Position numbers and translations under genes: made by a program
Shown: in pieces, positions 10,201 to 19,071 of the stretch
How the letters are laid out: the number at the start of each line of letters is the position of its first letter
How positions within the stretch are numbered: position 1 is the stretch's first letter
Assembly (NCBI RefSeq): GCF_012986595.1
Contig: NZ_JAAQYM010000005.1
Coordinates: 558,001 to 622,000 of the forward strand
Length of the DNA stretch: 64,000 nucleotides
Direction of reading: 5' to 3'
DNA from: Pseudomonas koreensis
GTDB lineage: Bacteria > Pseudomonadota > Gammaproteobacteria > Pseudomonadales > Pseudomonadaceae
The notes under the pieces: generated by a model
The model's database searches: none
What the model saw: the letters and a program-made list of their open reading frames with translations, nothing else
Told to the model about the DNA's origin: nothing

Positions 10201-12978
10201 TCAGGACGGTTGCGTGGTGGCGCGATTCTGTTGATCGCGTTGCGCAACCCAGTGTTCGATCAGCTCACGCAACTGCGACAGCTCCACCGGTTTGGCCATA
10301 TGGCCGTCCATCCCGGCCTGGCGCGCACGTTCCTTGTGTTCGGCGAGGATGTGCGCGGTCAGCGCCACGATTGGCGTGCGGATGCGCTGGTTGCTGACTT
10401 CCCACGCACGCAGTTGCTGAGTCGCCGAGAAGCCATCGAGGATCGGCATTTCGCAGTCCATCAGTACCAGGTCGTAACGCTGGGCTTTCATCGCCTGCAG
10501 GGCTTCTTCGCCATTGCTGGCGGTGTCCGGTTGCAGGTTGAGCTTGCCGAGCATGCCGCGAATCACTTTGGTGGAAATGGTGTTGTCTTCGGCGACGAGG
10601 ATGCGGAAATCACTCGGCACTTTGGCCGCCGTGGCGGCGGTGACCACCTGCGGCTGGAACACCACCTGACCTTTGTTGCGCTGGTTGAGTTCGTCCGCCA
10701 GCGTGGTCTTGAGCGTATAGCCGGCCACCGGTTTGGCGAGGATGCGCTTGATCCCGGAGTTGCGCGCGATGATCTTGCTCGGCGCGTTGCTGATGCCGGT
10801 GAGCATGATCAGCAGAATGTCGTGGTTCAGGCTTGGATCTTCCTTGATCTTGGCGGCCAGTTGCATGCCGGTCATGCCGGGCATGTTCTGGTCCAGCAGC
10901 ACCACATCGAAGTAGTCGCGCAGGTGCGCCTTGGTGCGCAGCAGCGCCAGCGCTTCCTTGCCCGATGGCACGGCGCTGACGTTCAGGCCCCAGGCACTGC
11001 ATTGCTGCACCAGCACCTTGCGGCACGTGTCGTTGTCATCCACCACCAGCACCCGCGCCCCCTGCAACGGGCCATCGAGGTCGGAGGTCGGGTGTTCGAG
11101 ACGGTCAGGGTCCAGCGGCAGGGTCAGCCACAACGTGCTGCCCTGGTTGGCGCCACTCTTGATCCCGAACTCGCCGTGCATCAGGCGGATCAGTTGCCGG
11201 GCAATCACTAGCCCGAGGTTGCCGCCCAGACGGTTGGCCGAGAGGAAGTGCTTGCTGTGCAGTTCGGCGTGCATCAGCGCATCGCGCTCTTCCGCATCCA
11301 TCGGCTGTCCGCTGTCCTGCACGGCGATGCGCAGGCGCGGTTTGACACTGCGCTCGTCGAGGGCGACGACGATCAGCACCTCGCCTTCGTCGGTTTTCTT
11401 CAGGGCGTTTTCCAGCAGGCTCAGCAACGTCTGGCGCAGGCGGGTCGGGTCACCGCTGATGACGCGTGGCACTTGCGGCTGAATGAAGCTGATCAACTCG
11501 ACGTTCTGCTGTTCGGCCTTGGCCCGGTAGATGCTCAGGCAGTCGTCGATCAAGGCATTGAGGTCGAACTGCACGTCGTCCAGTTCGATCTGTCCGGATT
11601 CGAGCTTGGAGATGTCGAGAATCTCGTTGATCAACGTCAGCAGCTCGTTGCCGGCGCTGTGGATGGTCTGCACGTAGTCGCGTTGCTTGACCGACAGTGG
11701 TGTGCCCAGCAACAGCTCGGTCATGCCCAGCACGCCGTTCATCGGGGTGCGGATCTCGTGGCTGATCTTGGCGAGGAACTCGGCCTTGGCGTTGATCTCG
11801 GCGTTGCTGGCGGCGAGGTCGCGGCTGATGCTGAAACGGCTTTCGGTAATGCTGCGCTGGCGCTCACCCAGCGCGATGCTCATCAGCAGGCCGCTGACGC
11901 AGATGAAGGCCATCAGGGTCATGATCAGGCCTTGCGGTGCAACCAGGGTCAGCCCCAGCAAGGCCGGCAGGATGATCAGCGTGCCGATGTTGAACACCAC
12001 CATTGCGGCGACGAACAGCCGTGCCGGACGGTAACCCTTCTGCCAGTGATAGAAACCTACCAGCAACATGCTCAGGCCGGCCAGAGCCACCAGCGCGTAG
12101 GTGATGATGTTCAGCGGCAGGGTGTTGACGAACAACAGCAGCAGGCTGCAGATCACGATGAACAGAATGTCGCCCAGCAACAGTTTGTTCAGCGGGTGCG
12201 GGCCGAGCGGGGCGAAGAAGCGCAGGGCGAACATCAGCCCGGCCGGGGCGGTCAGCAGCAGCGCCAGATAAGCGCCCGGGGTCTGGATCGCGTGCCAGTT
12301 CGGCAACCAGGGACCGGCGAGGTTGAGCAACAGCAGCAGGCTCAGACCCAGCAGGCCTTCGCAGATGGCCAGCCACAGGCTGCTGCGCGAGCGCGAGTAG
12401 GCGTAGCGCACGACGTTATGCAGCAGCAACATGCCGAGGCAACCGAACAGCAGGCCGAAGATCAGCGTCTGGTTCTGGTTGGCAGCGCTCATCACTGCCG
12501 ATTGCAGGGTGATGTGCGGACGCAGCTGATGGTCGGAAACCATCCGCAGGTAGATATCGAGGGGTTTGTCGCTTTGCGGCAGCGGCAGCAGGAAGTCGCT
12601 GCTGGGCAGCGGTCGTTCGACCTGCGGCTGGCGGGTGCCGGAGTTGCGTTGCTCGATCAGCTTGTCGCCGTCCAGCACGTAGAGGCTGACGCTGGACAGG
12701 TCGGGGGCGAAGATCCGCAGCACCTGTTCGTGCTTGCCCGGCGTCAGTTTGAAACGCAGCCAGAGTGCGCCATCGGGCTCGGCGGCCGTGAGGCGGTCCA
12801 GTTCGATGGGGCTGAATTGATTGGTGTAGCGGGCCGAGCGGATGTCGCTCAGTTGCAGATTGCCCTGATCGTCAAGCAATACCGACCAGCCACTGCCTTG
12901 CGCGGCCTGGGCCGAAAGCATGCAGAGCAAGGTCAGCAACGTGACGGTGAAACTTATGGCAATCCTGAGCCAGCGCAC
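10201..12978 (-). CDS. retS: Hybrid sensor kinase RetS (regulator of exopolysaccharide and type III/VI secretion)
   Basis: The protein has 925 residues from a GTG start at 12978, which is preceded by AAGGGA; an upstream ATG at 13053 in the same frame lacks this. Domain order: signal peptide, periplasmic DISMED2 sensor (~30-180), seven membrane segments (7TMR-DISM, ~190-370), HisKA with H407 in FLAKISHEIRTPMNG, HATPase, and two receivers with D696 (VVLLDQNMPG) and D841 (LVLMDCEMP). Adding 17 gives H424, D713 and D858, the numbering I recall for PAO1 RetS (942 aa), which supports both the identity and the start. In P. aeruginosa RetS inhibits the GacS kinase and so lowers rsm small-RNA levels, favouring acute over biofilm/T6SS behaviour. 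The gene follows purD as in PAO1. Confidence 0.92.
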   Translation of the reverse strand: MRWLRIAISFTVTLLTLLCMLSAQAAQGSGWSVLLDDQGNLQLSDIRSARYTNQFSPIELDRLTAAEPDGALWLRFKLTPGKHEQVLRIFAPDLSSVSLYVLDGDKLIEQRNSGTRQPQVERPLPSSDFLLPLPQSDKPLDIYLRMVSDHQLRPHITLQSAVMSAANQNQTLIFGLLFGCLGMLLLHNVVRYAYSRSRSSLWLAICEGLLGLSLLLLLNLAGPWLPNWHAIQTPGAYLALLLTAPAGLMFALRFFAPLGPHPLNKLLLGDILFIVICSLLLLFVNTLPLNIITYALVALAGLSMLLVGFYHWQKGYRPARLFVAAMVVFNIGTLIILPALLGLTLVAPQGLIMTLMAFICVSGLLMSIALGERQRSITESRFSISRDLAASNAEINAKAEFLAKISHEIRTPMNGVLGMTELLLGTPLSVKQRDYVQTIHSAGNELLTLINEILDISKLESGQIELDDVQFDLNALIDDCLSIYRAKAEQQNVELISFIQPQVPRVISGDPTRLRQTLLSLLENALKKTDEGEVLIVVALDERSVKPRLRIAVQDSGQPMDAEERDALMHAELHSKHFLSANRLGGNLGLVIARQLIRLMHGEFGIKSGANQGSTLWLTLPLDPDRLEHPTSDLDGPLQGARVLVVDDNDTCRKVLVQQCSAWGLNVSAVPSGKEALALLRTKAHLRDYFDVVLLDQNMPGMTGMQLAAKIKEDPSLNHDILLIMLTGISNAPSKIIARNSGIKRILAKPVAGYTLKTTLADELNQRNKGQVVFQPQVVTAATAAKVPSDFRILVAEDNTISTKVIRGMLGKLNLQPDTASNGEEALQAMKAQRYDLVLMDCEMPILDGFSATQQLRAWEVSNQRIRTPIVALTAHILAEHKERARQAGMDGHMAKPVELSQLRELIEHWVAQRDQQNRATTQPS

Positions 12979-13077
12979 GGCGAAATCCCTTCGTAGGTTG
13001 ATGCCAGAATATAACGATGCGCCGCGGCGGAACAGCCCGGCGAGGGACTGCATCCCGCGCCGGACGTGAAGGACAGC

Positions 13078-14373
13078 TTATTCCTGGGTTTCGCCACGTT
13101 CACGGGCAATGGCGCGGTAGCCAATGTCCTTGCGGTAGAAGCAGCCTTCCCAGTCGATGGCGGCGGCCAGCTTGTAGGCTTGCTGCTGGGCTTCGCTCAC
13201 GCTGGCGCCCATGGCAGTGGCGCAAAGTACGCGACCACCGGCAGTTACTACGTTGCCATCCTTGAGCGCGGTACCGGCGTGGAAGACTTTGCCTTCCAGG
13301 CTGGCGGCCGCGTCCAGACCGTTGATCGCTGCGCCTTTGGCGTAGTCGCCCGGGTAGCCGCCGGCGGCCAATACGATACCGACGCTCGGACGTGGATCCC
13401 ACTGTGCTTCAACCTTGTCCAGCGCTTGCGCGAGGGCAGCTTCGACTAACAGCACCAGGCTCGACTGCAGACGCAGCATCACCGGTTGGGTCTCCGGGTC
13501 ACCGAAGCGGCAGTTGAACTCGATGACTTTCGGGTTACCGGCCTTGTCGATCATCAGACCGGCATACAGGAAACCGGTGTAGACGTTGCCTTCGTCAGCC
13601 ATGCCGCGCACGGTCGGCCAGATCACCTGGTCCATCACGCGCTGGTGCACGTCGGCGGTGACCACCGGGGCAGGGGAGTAGGCACCCATGCCGCCGGTAT
13701 TCGGACCGCTGTCGCCGTCGCCGACGCGTTTGTGGTCCTGGCTGGTGGCCATCGGCAGGACGTTCTTGCCGTCGACCATGACGATGAACGAGGCTTCTTC
13801 GCCGTCGAGGAACTCTTCGATGACTACGCGCGAACCGGCATCGCCGAACGCATTGCCGGCGAGCATGTCGCGCACGGCGTCTTCGGCTTCGGCCAGGGTC
13901 ATGGCGACGATCACGCCTTTACCGGCGGCCAGGCCATCGGCCTTGATCACGATCGGTGCGCCTTTTTCACGCAGATAAGCCAGGGCCGGCTCGATCTCGG
14001 TGAAGTTCTGGTAGTCGGCGGTCGGGATCTTGTGGCGAGCCAGGAAATCCTTGGTGAAGGCTTTCGAACCTTCCAGCTGCGCAGCACCGGCGGTCGGGCC
14101 GAAGCAGTCCAGGCCACGGGAGCGGAACAGATCGACCACGCCAGCCACCAGCGGCACTTCCGGACCGACGATGGTCAGGGAAACGTTTTTCTCGGCGAAG
14201 TCGGCCAGTTGCTCAAGGGCCAGCACGTCGATAGCGACGTTCTCGCACTTGGCTTCAATCGCGGTACCGGCGTTGCCCGGTGCGACGAAAACCTTCTGCA
14301 CACGCGGATCCTGAGCCACTTTCCAGGCCAGGGCGTGTTCACGGCCACCGCTGCCAATGATCAAAACATTCAT
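13078..14373 (-). CDS. purD: Phosphoribosylamine-glycine ligase (GARS)
   Basis: The 431-residue protein has full family length. It catalyses the ATP-dependent joining of glycine to 5-phosphoribosylamine, the second step of de novo purine synthesis, in the cytoplasm. Visible marks are the N-terminal MNVLIIGSGGREHALAWK, the ATP-grasp region with PIVIKADGLAAGKGV, and the C-terminal half with PVMLRLQSSLVLLVEAA. It lies downstream of purH on the same strand, 190 bases away, with a strong hairpin in the gap, and upstream of retS. No frameshift or missing motif is seen. Confidence 0.97.
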   Translation of the reverse strand: MNVLIIGSGGREHALAWKVAQDPRVQKVFVAPGNAGTAIEAKCENVAIDVLALEQLADFAEKNVSLTIVGPEVPLVAGVVDLFRSRGLDCFGPTAGAAQLEGSKAFTKDFLARHKIPTADYQNFTEIEPALAYLREKGAPIVIKADGLAAGKGVIVAMTLAEAEDAVRDMLAGNAFGDAGSRVVIEEFLDGEEASFIVMVDGKNVLPMATSQDHKRVGDGDSGPNTGGMGAYSPAPVVTADVHQRVMDQVIWPTVRGMADEGNVYTGFLYAGLMIDKAGNPKVIEFNCRFGDPETQPVMLRLQSSLVLLVEAALAQALDKVEAQWDPRPSVGIVLAAGGYPGDYAKGAAINGLDAAASLEGKVFHAGTALKDGNVVTAGGRVLCATAMGASVSEAQQQAYKLAAAIDWEGCFYRKDIGYRAIARERGETQE

Positions 14374-14469
14374 TTCAAAAACCTCGGATGACGCTAATTC
14401 TGTTTTTAGAGCCTAAAGCGCTTCACGCTGTAGGAGGTCGCAATGAAGGCGGTAGATGCAAGGCGGAGT

Positions 14470-14519
14470 CGACCTCGATGAGCGGAGTTGCCTTTTGGCA
14501 ATGAGCATCATCGAGGTCG
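14470..14519. promoter_or_regulatory. Nested hairpin in the purH-purD gap
   Basis: CGACCTCGATGA (14470-14481) pairs perfectly with TCATCGAGGTCG (14508-14519). Inside it, TTGCC-TTTT-GGCAA (14488-14501) forms a second stem. There is no long T run on the minus strand, so a processing/stability or attenuation element is as likely as a terminator. Confidence 0.5.
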
Positions 14520-14563
14520 GCTCCAACGCAGCAGATGCCGGCTTCAGTGCGGCCGTCGACTGG

Positions 14564-16171
14564 TTAGTGACGGAAGTGGCGCATGCCGGTGAAAACCATG
14601 GCGATACCGGCTTCGTCGGCTGCAGCAATCACTTCAGCATCACGCATCGAGCCGCCTGGCTGGATCACCGCAGTGATGCCCACCTTGGCCGCGTTGTCCA
14701 GACCGTCGCGGAACGGGAAGAACGCGTCCGATGCCATCACCGAACCGGCGACTTGCAGACCGGCGTGTTCCGCCTTGATCGCGGCGATACGTGCCGAGTT
14801 GACGCGGCTCATCTGGCCAGCGCCGACACCGATGGTCTGACGGTTCTTGGCGTAGACGATGGCGTTGGACTTGACGTACTTGGCGACTTTCCAGGCGAAG
14901 ATCAGGTCGTGGATTTCCTGTTCGGTCGGTGCACGCTTGGTCACCACTTTCAGGTCATCGGCGCCGATCATGCCGATATCGCGGCTCTGCACCAGCAGGC
15001 CACCGTTGACGCGCTTGTAATCCCACGCCGGAGCGCGATCCGCCGACCACTCGCCACAGGCCAGCAGGCGCACGTTGGCTTTGGCGGCGACGATGGCGCG
15101 GGCTTCTTCGCTGACGCTTGGGGCGATGATCACTTCCACGAACTGACGCTCGACGATGGCCTTGGCAGTCTCGGCATCCAGTTCACGGTTGAAGGCGATG
15201 ATGCCGCCGAAGGCCGACTCGGTGTCGGTGGCGTAGGCCAGTTCGTAGGCCTGGCGGATGCCGCCTTCGGCGTCCGGGCTCACGGCCACGCCGCACGGGT
15301 TGGCGTGCTTGACGATCACGCAGGCTGGCTTGACGAAGCTCTTCACGCATTCCAGCGCGGCGTCGGTGTCGGCCACGTTGTTGTACGACAGCTCTTTGCC
15401 TTGCAACTGGGTCGCGGTGGCGATGCCGACTTCGGCCGGCTTGGCTTCCACGTAGAACGCCGCGCTCTGGTGCGGGTTCTCGCCGTAGCGCATTTCCTGA
15501 GCCTTGATGAACTGGCTGTTGAAGGTGCGCGGGAATTCGCTGCGGCCTTCAGTGCTCAGGGTCTCGGCAGCCTGGTTCACGGTGCCCATGTAGTTGGCGA
15601 TCATGCCGTCGTAGGCGGCGGTGTGTTCAAAGGCCTTGAGCATCAGGTCGAAACGCTGAGCGTAGGTCAGGCCACCGGCCTTGAGGTTTTCCAGAACGTT
15701 GGCGTAATCGCTGGCATTCACCACGATCGCTACGTCTTTATGGTTTTTCGCTGCCGAACGGACCATGGTCGGGCCGCCGATGTCGATATTCTCGATCGCG
15801 GTCGGCAGGTCGCAGCCTGGCTTGTTGATGGTGGCTTCGAACGGGTAGAGGTTAACGGCAACCAGGTCGATCGGCTTGATGCCGTGCTCGTTCATGATCG
15901 CGTCGTCGATACCGCGACGACCGAGGATTCCGCCGTGGATTTTCGGGTGCAGGGTTTTCACCCGACCGTCCATCATTTCTGCGAAACCGGTGTAATCCGC
16001 GACTTCCACTGCGGCTACGCCATTGTCCTGCAGCAGCTTGAACGTTCCGCCGGTGGAGAGGATCTCGACGCCCAGAGCTTCGAGCTCCTTGGCGAATTCG
16101 AGGATCCCGGTCTTGTCGGAAACGCTGATCAAGGCGCGGCGGATCGGCAGGCGGGTAGTCTGGTCGGTCAT
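14564..16171 (-). CDS. purH: Bifunctional AICAR formyltransferase / IMP cyclohydrolase
   Basis: The protein has 535 residues from the ATG at 16171 (MTDQTTRLPIRRALISVSDK, the usual Pseudomonas N-terminus). In-frame ATGs at 16183 and 16192 exist and cannot be fully ruled out. It performs the last two steps of IMP synthesis. The N-terminal IMP cyclohydrolase (MGS-like) domain covers ~10-150 with the SDKTGILEFAKEL and STGGTFKLL motifs. The AICAR transformylase domain fills the rest, with the conserved KHANPCGVA block and QPGGSMRD near the end. It is transcribed ahead of purD. A terminator lies between it and the upstream fis gene, so it probably has its own promoter. Confidence 0.97.
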   Translation of the reverse strand: MTDQTTRLPIRRALISVSDKTGILEFAKELEALGVEILSTGGTFKLLQDNGVAAVEVADYTGFAEMMDGRVKTLHPKIHGGILGRRGIDDAIMNEHGIKPIDLVAVNLYPFEATINKPGCDLPTAIENIDIGGPTMVRSAAKNHKDVAIVVNASDYANVLENLKAGGLTYAQRFDLMLKAFEHTAAYDGMIANYMGTVNQAAETLSTEGRSEFPRTFNSQFIKAQEMRYGENPHQSAAFYVEAKPAEVGIATATQLQGKELSYNNVADTDAALECVKSFVKPACVIVKHANPCGVAVSPDAEGGIRQAYELAYATDTESAFGGIIAFNRELDAETAKAIVERQFVEVIIAPSVSEEARAIVAAKANVRLLACGEWSADRAPAWDYKRVNGGLLVQSRDIGMIGADDLKVVTKRAPTEQEIHDLIFAWKVAKYVKSNAIVYAKNRQTIGVGAGQMSRVNSARIAAIKAEHAGLQVAGSVMASDAFFPFRDGLDNAAKVGITAVIQPGGSMRDAEVIAAADEAGIAMVFTGMRHFRH

Positions 16172-16203
16172 CTCAATTTCCATCAAAAGCAAGGGAAGTC
16201 AGC

Positions 16204-16236
16204 AAAAAAGGCGACCGGTTTTACGCGGGCGCCTTT
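16204..16236 (-). terminator. Rho-independent terminator of the dusB-fis operon
   Basis: On the minus strand AAAGGCG pairs with CGCCTTT and is followed by a run of six T. It lies just downstream of fis and before purH. Confidence 0.75.
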
Positions 16237-16253
16237 CTGGTTGGATTGAATGC

Positions 16254-16574
16254 TTACAGCAGATCGTACTGCTTGAGTTTCTTGCGCAGCGTGCCGCGGT
16301 TGAGTCCGAGCAGCTCGCTGGCCTTGGTCTGGTTGCCCTTGACGTAGTTCATCACGCTTTCGAGCAGGGGAGCCTCGACTTCGGAGAGCACCAGGTTGTA
16401 CACGTCCGTGACGGACGCGCCCTCAAGGTGGGCGAAATAATTGTGCAGCGCCTTCTCGACACTCCCGCGAAGGGTCTGACCTTCTTCGCTCGGGGTATTG
16501 AGGTGCTGTTTCAAATTCACGTTGTCGCTCACGGGTGCTGTTCCACTCACTAAAGTCTCGGTCATCATCGTCAT
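16254..16574 (-). CDS. fis: DNA-binding protein Fis
   Basis: The 106-residue protein starts at the ATG at 16574 (MTMMTETLVSG), which overlaps the dusB stop codon as ATGA; the frame is open further upstream but inside dusB. The C-terminal helix-turn-helix (ESVMNYVKGNQTKASELLGLNRGTLRKKLKQYDLL) is the hallmark of Fis. Fis bends DNA and acts as a nucleoid and transcription factor linked to growth rate. The dusB-fis pairing is conserved across gammaproteobacteria, and the overlap suggests translational coupling. It is longer than the 98-residue E. coli protein, as usual in Pseudomonas. Confidence 0.96.
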   Translation of the reverse strand: MTMMTETLVSGTAPVSDNVNLKQHLNTPSEEGQTLRGSVEKALHNYFAHLEGASVTDVYNLVLSEVEAPLLESVMNYVKGNQTKASELLGLNRGTLRKKLKQYDLL

Positions 16575-17581
16575 GCGGCCACCCCTTCTTCGTCCCCTGT
16601 CAGGCTCTTGTAACGCTCGGCGAAGAACTCCCGAACGTTGGCGCATTGTGTTTCCGTACCATCCAAACGATTGAAGTGGGCGCGAAACTCCCTGGCGCCC
16701 GGCAAGGTTGCGAGATACCAGCCCACATGCTTGCGGGCAATACGTACGCCCATCACGTCCCCATAGAAGGCGTGAAGTGCGGCCAGATGCTCCAGCAGGA
16801 TGCGTTCCACTTCGCTCAACTCCAGCGCCGGCAATTTCTCGCCAGTACGCAGGAAGTGCTCGATCTCACGAAAAATCCATGGCCGCCCCTGGGCAGCCCG
16901 GCCTATCAGCAGGCCATCGGCACCGGTCGCGTCGAGCACGTAACGGGCCTTTTCCGGCGAATCGATATCGCCATTGGCAAACACCGGCATCGACACCGCC
17001 TGCTTGATCGCGGCAATCGTGTCGTATTCGGCTTCACCGGTGTACAGATCGGCGCGCGTGCGGCCATGCACGGCCAGCGCGGCGATCCCGGCCTGTTCGG
17101 CGATCTTCGCCACGGTCAGGCCGTTCTTGTTGTCGCGATCCCATCCGGTGCGGATCTTCAAGGTCACCGGCACATCCACTGCAGCGACGACGGCCTGCAG
17201 GATCTCGGTGACCAGTGCTTCATCCTTCAGCAACGCGGAGCCGGCGGCCTTGTTGCAGACCTTCTTTGCCGGGCACCCCATGTTGATATCAATAATCTGT
17301 GCGCCCAGTTCGACGTTGGCCCGTGCCGCATCCGCCAGCATCTGCGCGTCGCCACCGGCAATCTGTACCGAGCGTGGCTCGGGATCGCCTTCGTGGATCA
17401 TGCGCATGCGCGACTTGCGGGTGTTCCACAGGCTCATGTCACTGGTGACCATTTCCGAGACTACAAGCCCTGCGCCCAAACGCTTGCAAAGCTGACGAAA
17501 GGGCTGGTCGGTGACCCCCGCCATCGGGGCGAGAATCAAACCGTTCTGTAATGTATATGGGCCGATGCGTACCGCCGACAT
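16571..17581 (-). CDS. dusB: tRNA-dihydrouridine synthase B
   Basis: The 336-residue protein reduces uridine to dihydrouridine in tRNA using FMN and NADPH. It begins MSAVRIGPYTLQNGLILAPMAGVTDQPFR, the typical TIM-barrel start. It has the catalytic cysteine in NMGCPAKK (C103) and later FMN-contact blocks NGDIDSPEKA and GADGLLIGRAAQGRPWIF. It is the first gene of the dusB-fis pair, the stop codon overlapping the fis start. No unusual feature is seen. Confidence 0.95.
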   Translation of the reverse strand: MSAVRIGPYTLQNGLILAPMAGVTDQPFRQLCKRLGAGLVVSEMVTSDMSLWNTRKSRMRMIHEGDPEPRSVQIAGGDAQMLADAARANVELGAQIIDINMGCPAKKVCNKAAGSALLKDEALVTEILQAVVAAVDVPVTLKIRTGWDRDNKNGLTVAKIAEQAGIAALAVHGRTRADLYTGEAEYDTIAAIKQAVSMPVFANGDIDSPEKARYVLDATGADGLLIGRAAQGRPWIFREIEHFLRTGEKLPALELSEVERILLEHLAALHAFYGDVMGVRIARKHVGWYLATLPGAREFRAHFNRLDGTETQCANVREFFAERYKSLTGDEEGVAA

Positions 17582-17766
17582 AGGACTTCCCTGAAGTGGG
17601 GCCGGATCATGAGAGTTCGAAAAAGGGTTGGCATGATACCCGCTCTCGATGACTGGATAAAGGCTGAATTGAACAAAATCTGAACAGTTATTCTGTTATT
17701 GCCAGCGGTTTGGTTGGGCTGCGCCCAGTCAGAAAACCGCCGTCAAACCTGAAGCGCTGCAGCGAT

Positions 17767-19041
17767 TCACTCGGGGGAGTGGAAACTCAGGCTGTAATTC
17801 ACCGCTTTGGGGCCTGGATCGAGGATATCCAGCGCGATGTGGATCGGCGTCTGCGGTGGCATTTCCGCCAGGCCTTCGAGATCACCGTTGAGGTATTCGC
17901 CGGGTTTGAAACGACGACTGGCGATCAGATGGCCGTTGAGGTCTGCGAAGCGCAGCTCCAGCAGCGGGAACGGCTGGGAGAACGTCGCGCGGTTATAGAT
18001 GATCGCGTCGACCACCAGCGCACCGCTGAATTCCGGGTGGCTGCGCACCACCAGATTGCTGCTTTTGATTTTGGCGATGTCGACCTTGGACGGCACCGTA
18101 CAGCCAATCTGCGGACAGAACTGTTGGAACCACGGACGATACTGATCCTGGCGTGCCAATTCGTCGAAGTGATAGGCGATGTACTGTCCGCCAAGGCCGG
18201 CGGCGGCCAGCAAGACCAGTAAGGTCCAGAGAAGGCGCCGGCCCCACGGCGAGCGGCGTTTCTGCCAGTCCAGTTGCAGCGGGTCGTCGGTCAGGTCCTG
18301 CAGGACTTCGGCGCGCACGCCGGGTTCTGCGCGGTCACGCTTTTTGCGCAGCGGTTCCACCGACGGCAGATCGTCGTCATCAGGCTCGGCGCTGGCGGAC
18401 AGGCGTTCGCGGCGGGCATTCGGATCGATCGGATCGTGCAGGCGCAGTTGCGGAATCGGCGGTTCGTCGTCCAGGTCGACCGGTTCCAGTGACAAGGACG
18501 GCTCGGTGCGCGCGGTTTTTACCGGCTCCGGTTCGAGGGGCTCGGGCTCGACTTCATCGTCGGGCTCGGGCAGACGCTCATCGTCGCGGGCGCTGAACAG
18601 GCTGTCGCGCCACACCGTTTCATCGGCTTCAGGGCTGTCACGCCGGGCGCTCAGGGATTCTTCGCGCTGCCGACCGAATTCGGTGGTCGGCTGTATTTCC
18701 CGTTGCTCAAGGCGGGCCAGTTCTTCGTCCAGGTCCAGGCTGTCCAGATCCAGCTCGCTGGCGCTCCATTGCTTTTGGCTGATGGCGCGCGGCGCGGGCG
18801 GTTGGTCGATGGCCGGGGGCTGGATGGACTCAGGCGGTTGCACAGCCTGCTCGACTGGCGGTGCTGCGACCGGCGTCACCGCTTCCTTGCCCGCATGTTG
18901 TTCCAGCAGCTGTTTGGCGGCGTTGAACACTTGCAGGCAGGAGCCACAGCGAACCACCCCGCGGGCCACGCTCAATTGAGCATGGCTGACGCGGAAGCTG
19001 GTTTGGCAATGCGGGCACTGGGTGACGAAACTGTCGGTCAT
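17767..19041 (-). CDS. Zinc-ribbon and DUF3426 domain membrane protein
   Basis: The 424-residue protein starts with an MJ0042-type zinc finger (CPHCQTSFRVSHAQL ... CGSCLQVF). A long acidic, proline-rich and probably disordered segment follows (~55-250), then one membrane segment (WTLLVLLAAAGLGGQYIAYHF, ~270-290), and then a C-terminal DUF3426 domain. The topology suggests the zinc finger is cytoplasmic and DUF3426 periplasmic. Function is unknown. It occupies the conserved place between prmA and dusB. The gap to dusB is 185 bases; the gap to prmA is 30 bases, so it is probably co-transcribed with prmA upstream. Confidence 0.85.
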   Translation of the reverse strand: MTDSFVTQCPHCQTSFRVSHAQLSVARGVVRCGSCLQVFNAAKQLLEQHAGKEAVTPVAAPPVEQAVQPPESIQPPAIDQPPAPRAISQKQWSASELDLDSLDLDEELARLEQREIQPTTEFGRQREESLSARRDSPEADETVWRDSLFSARDDERLPEPDDEVEPEPLEPEPVKTARTEPSLSLEPVDLDDEPPIPQLRLHDPIDPNARRERLSASAEPDDDDLPSVEPLRKKRDRAEPGVRAEVLQDLTDDPLQLDWQKRRSPWGRRLLWTLLVLLAAAGLGGQYIAYHFDELARQDQYRPWFQQFCPQIGCTVPSKVDIAKIKSSNLVVRSHPEFSGALVVDAIIYNRATFSQPFPLLELRFADLNGHLIASRRFKPGEYLNGDLEGLAEMPPQTPIHIALDILDPGPKAVNYSLSFHSPE

Positions 19042-19071
19042 GCGGCGATCCGGTTTATGCAGGCGGCCATT

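Noticed and set aside
11248..12996. A 582-codon plus-strand open frame opposite retS
   Set aside because: Low-complexity Gln/Asp/Val composition and no motif; retS on the other strand is certain.
14456..16249. A 597-codon plus-strand open frame opposite purH
   Set aside because: Shadow of purH; no family match and unlikely composition.
16574..16646. Longer fis start inside dusB
   Set aside because: The ATG at 16574 gives the normal Pseudomonas Fis length and overlaps the dusB stop as usual.
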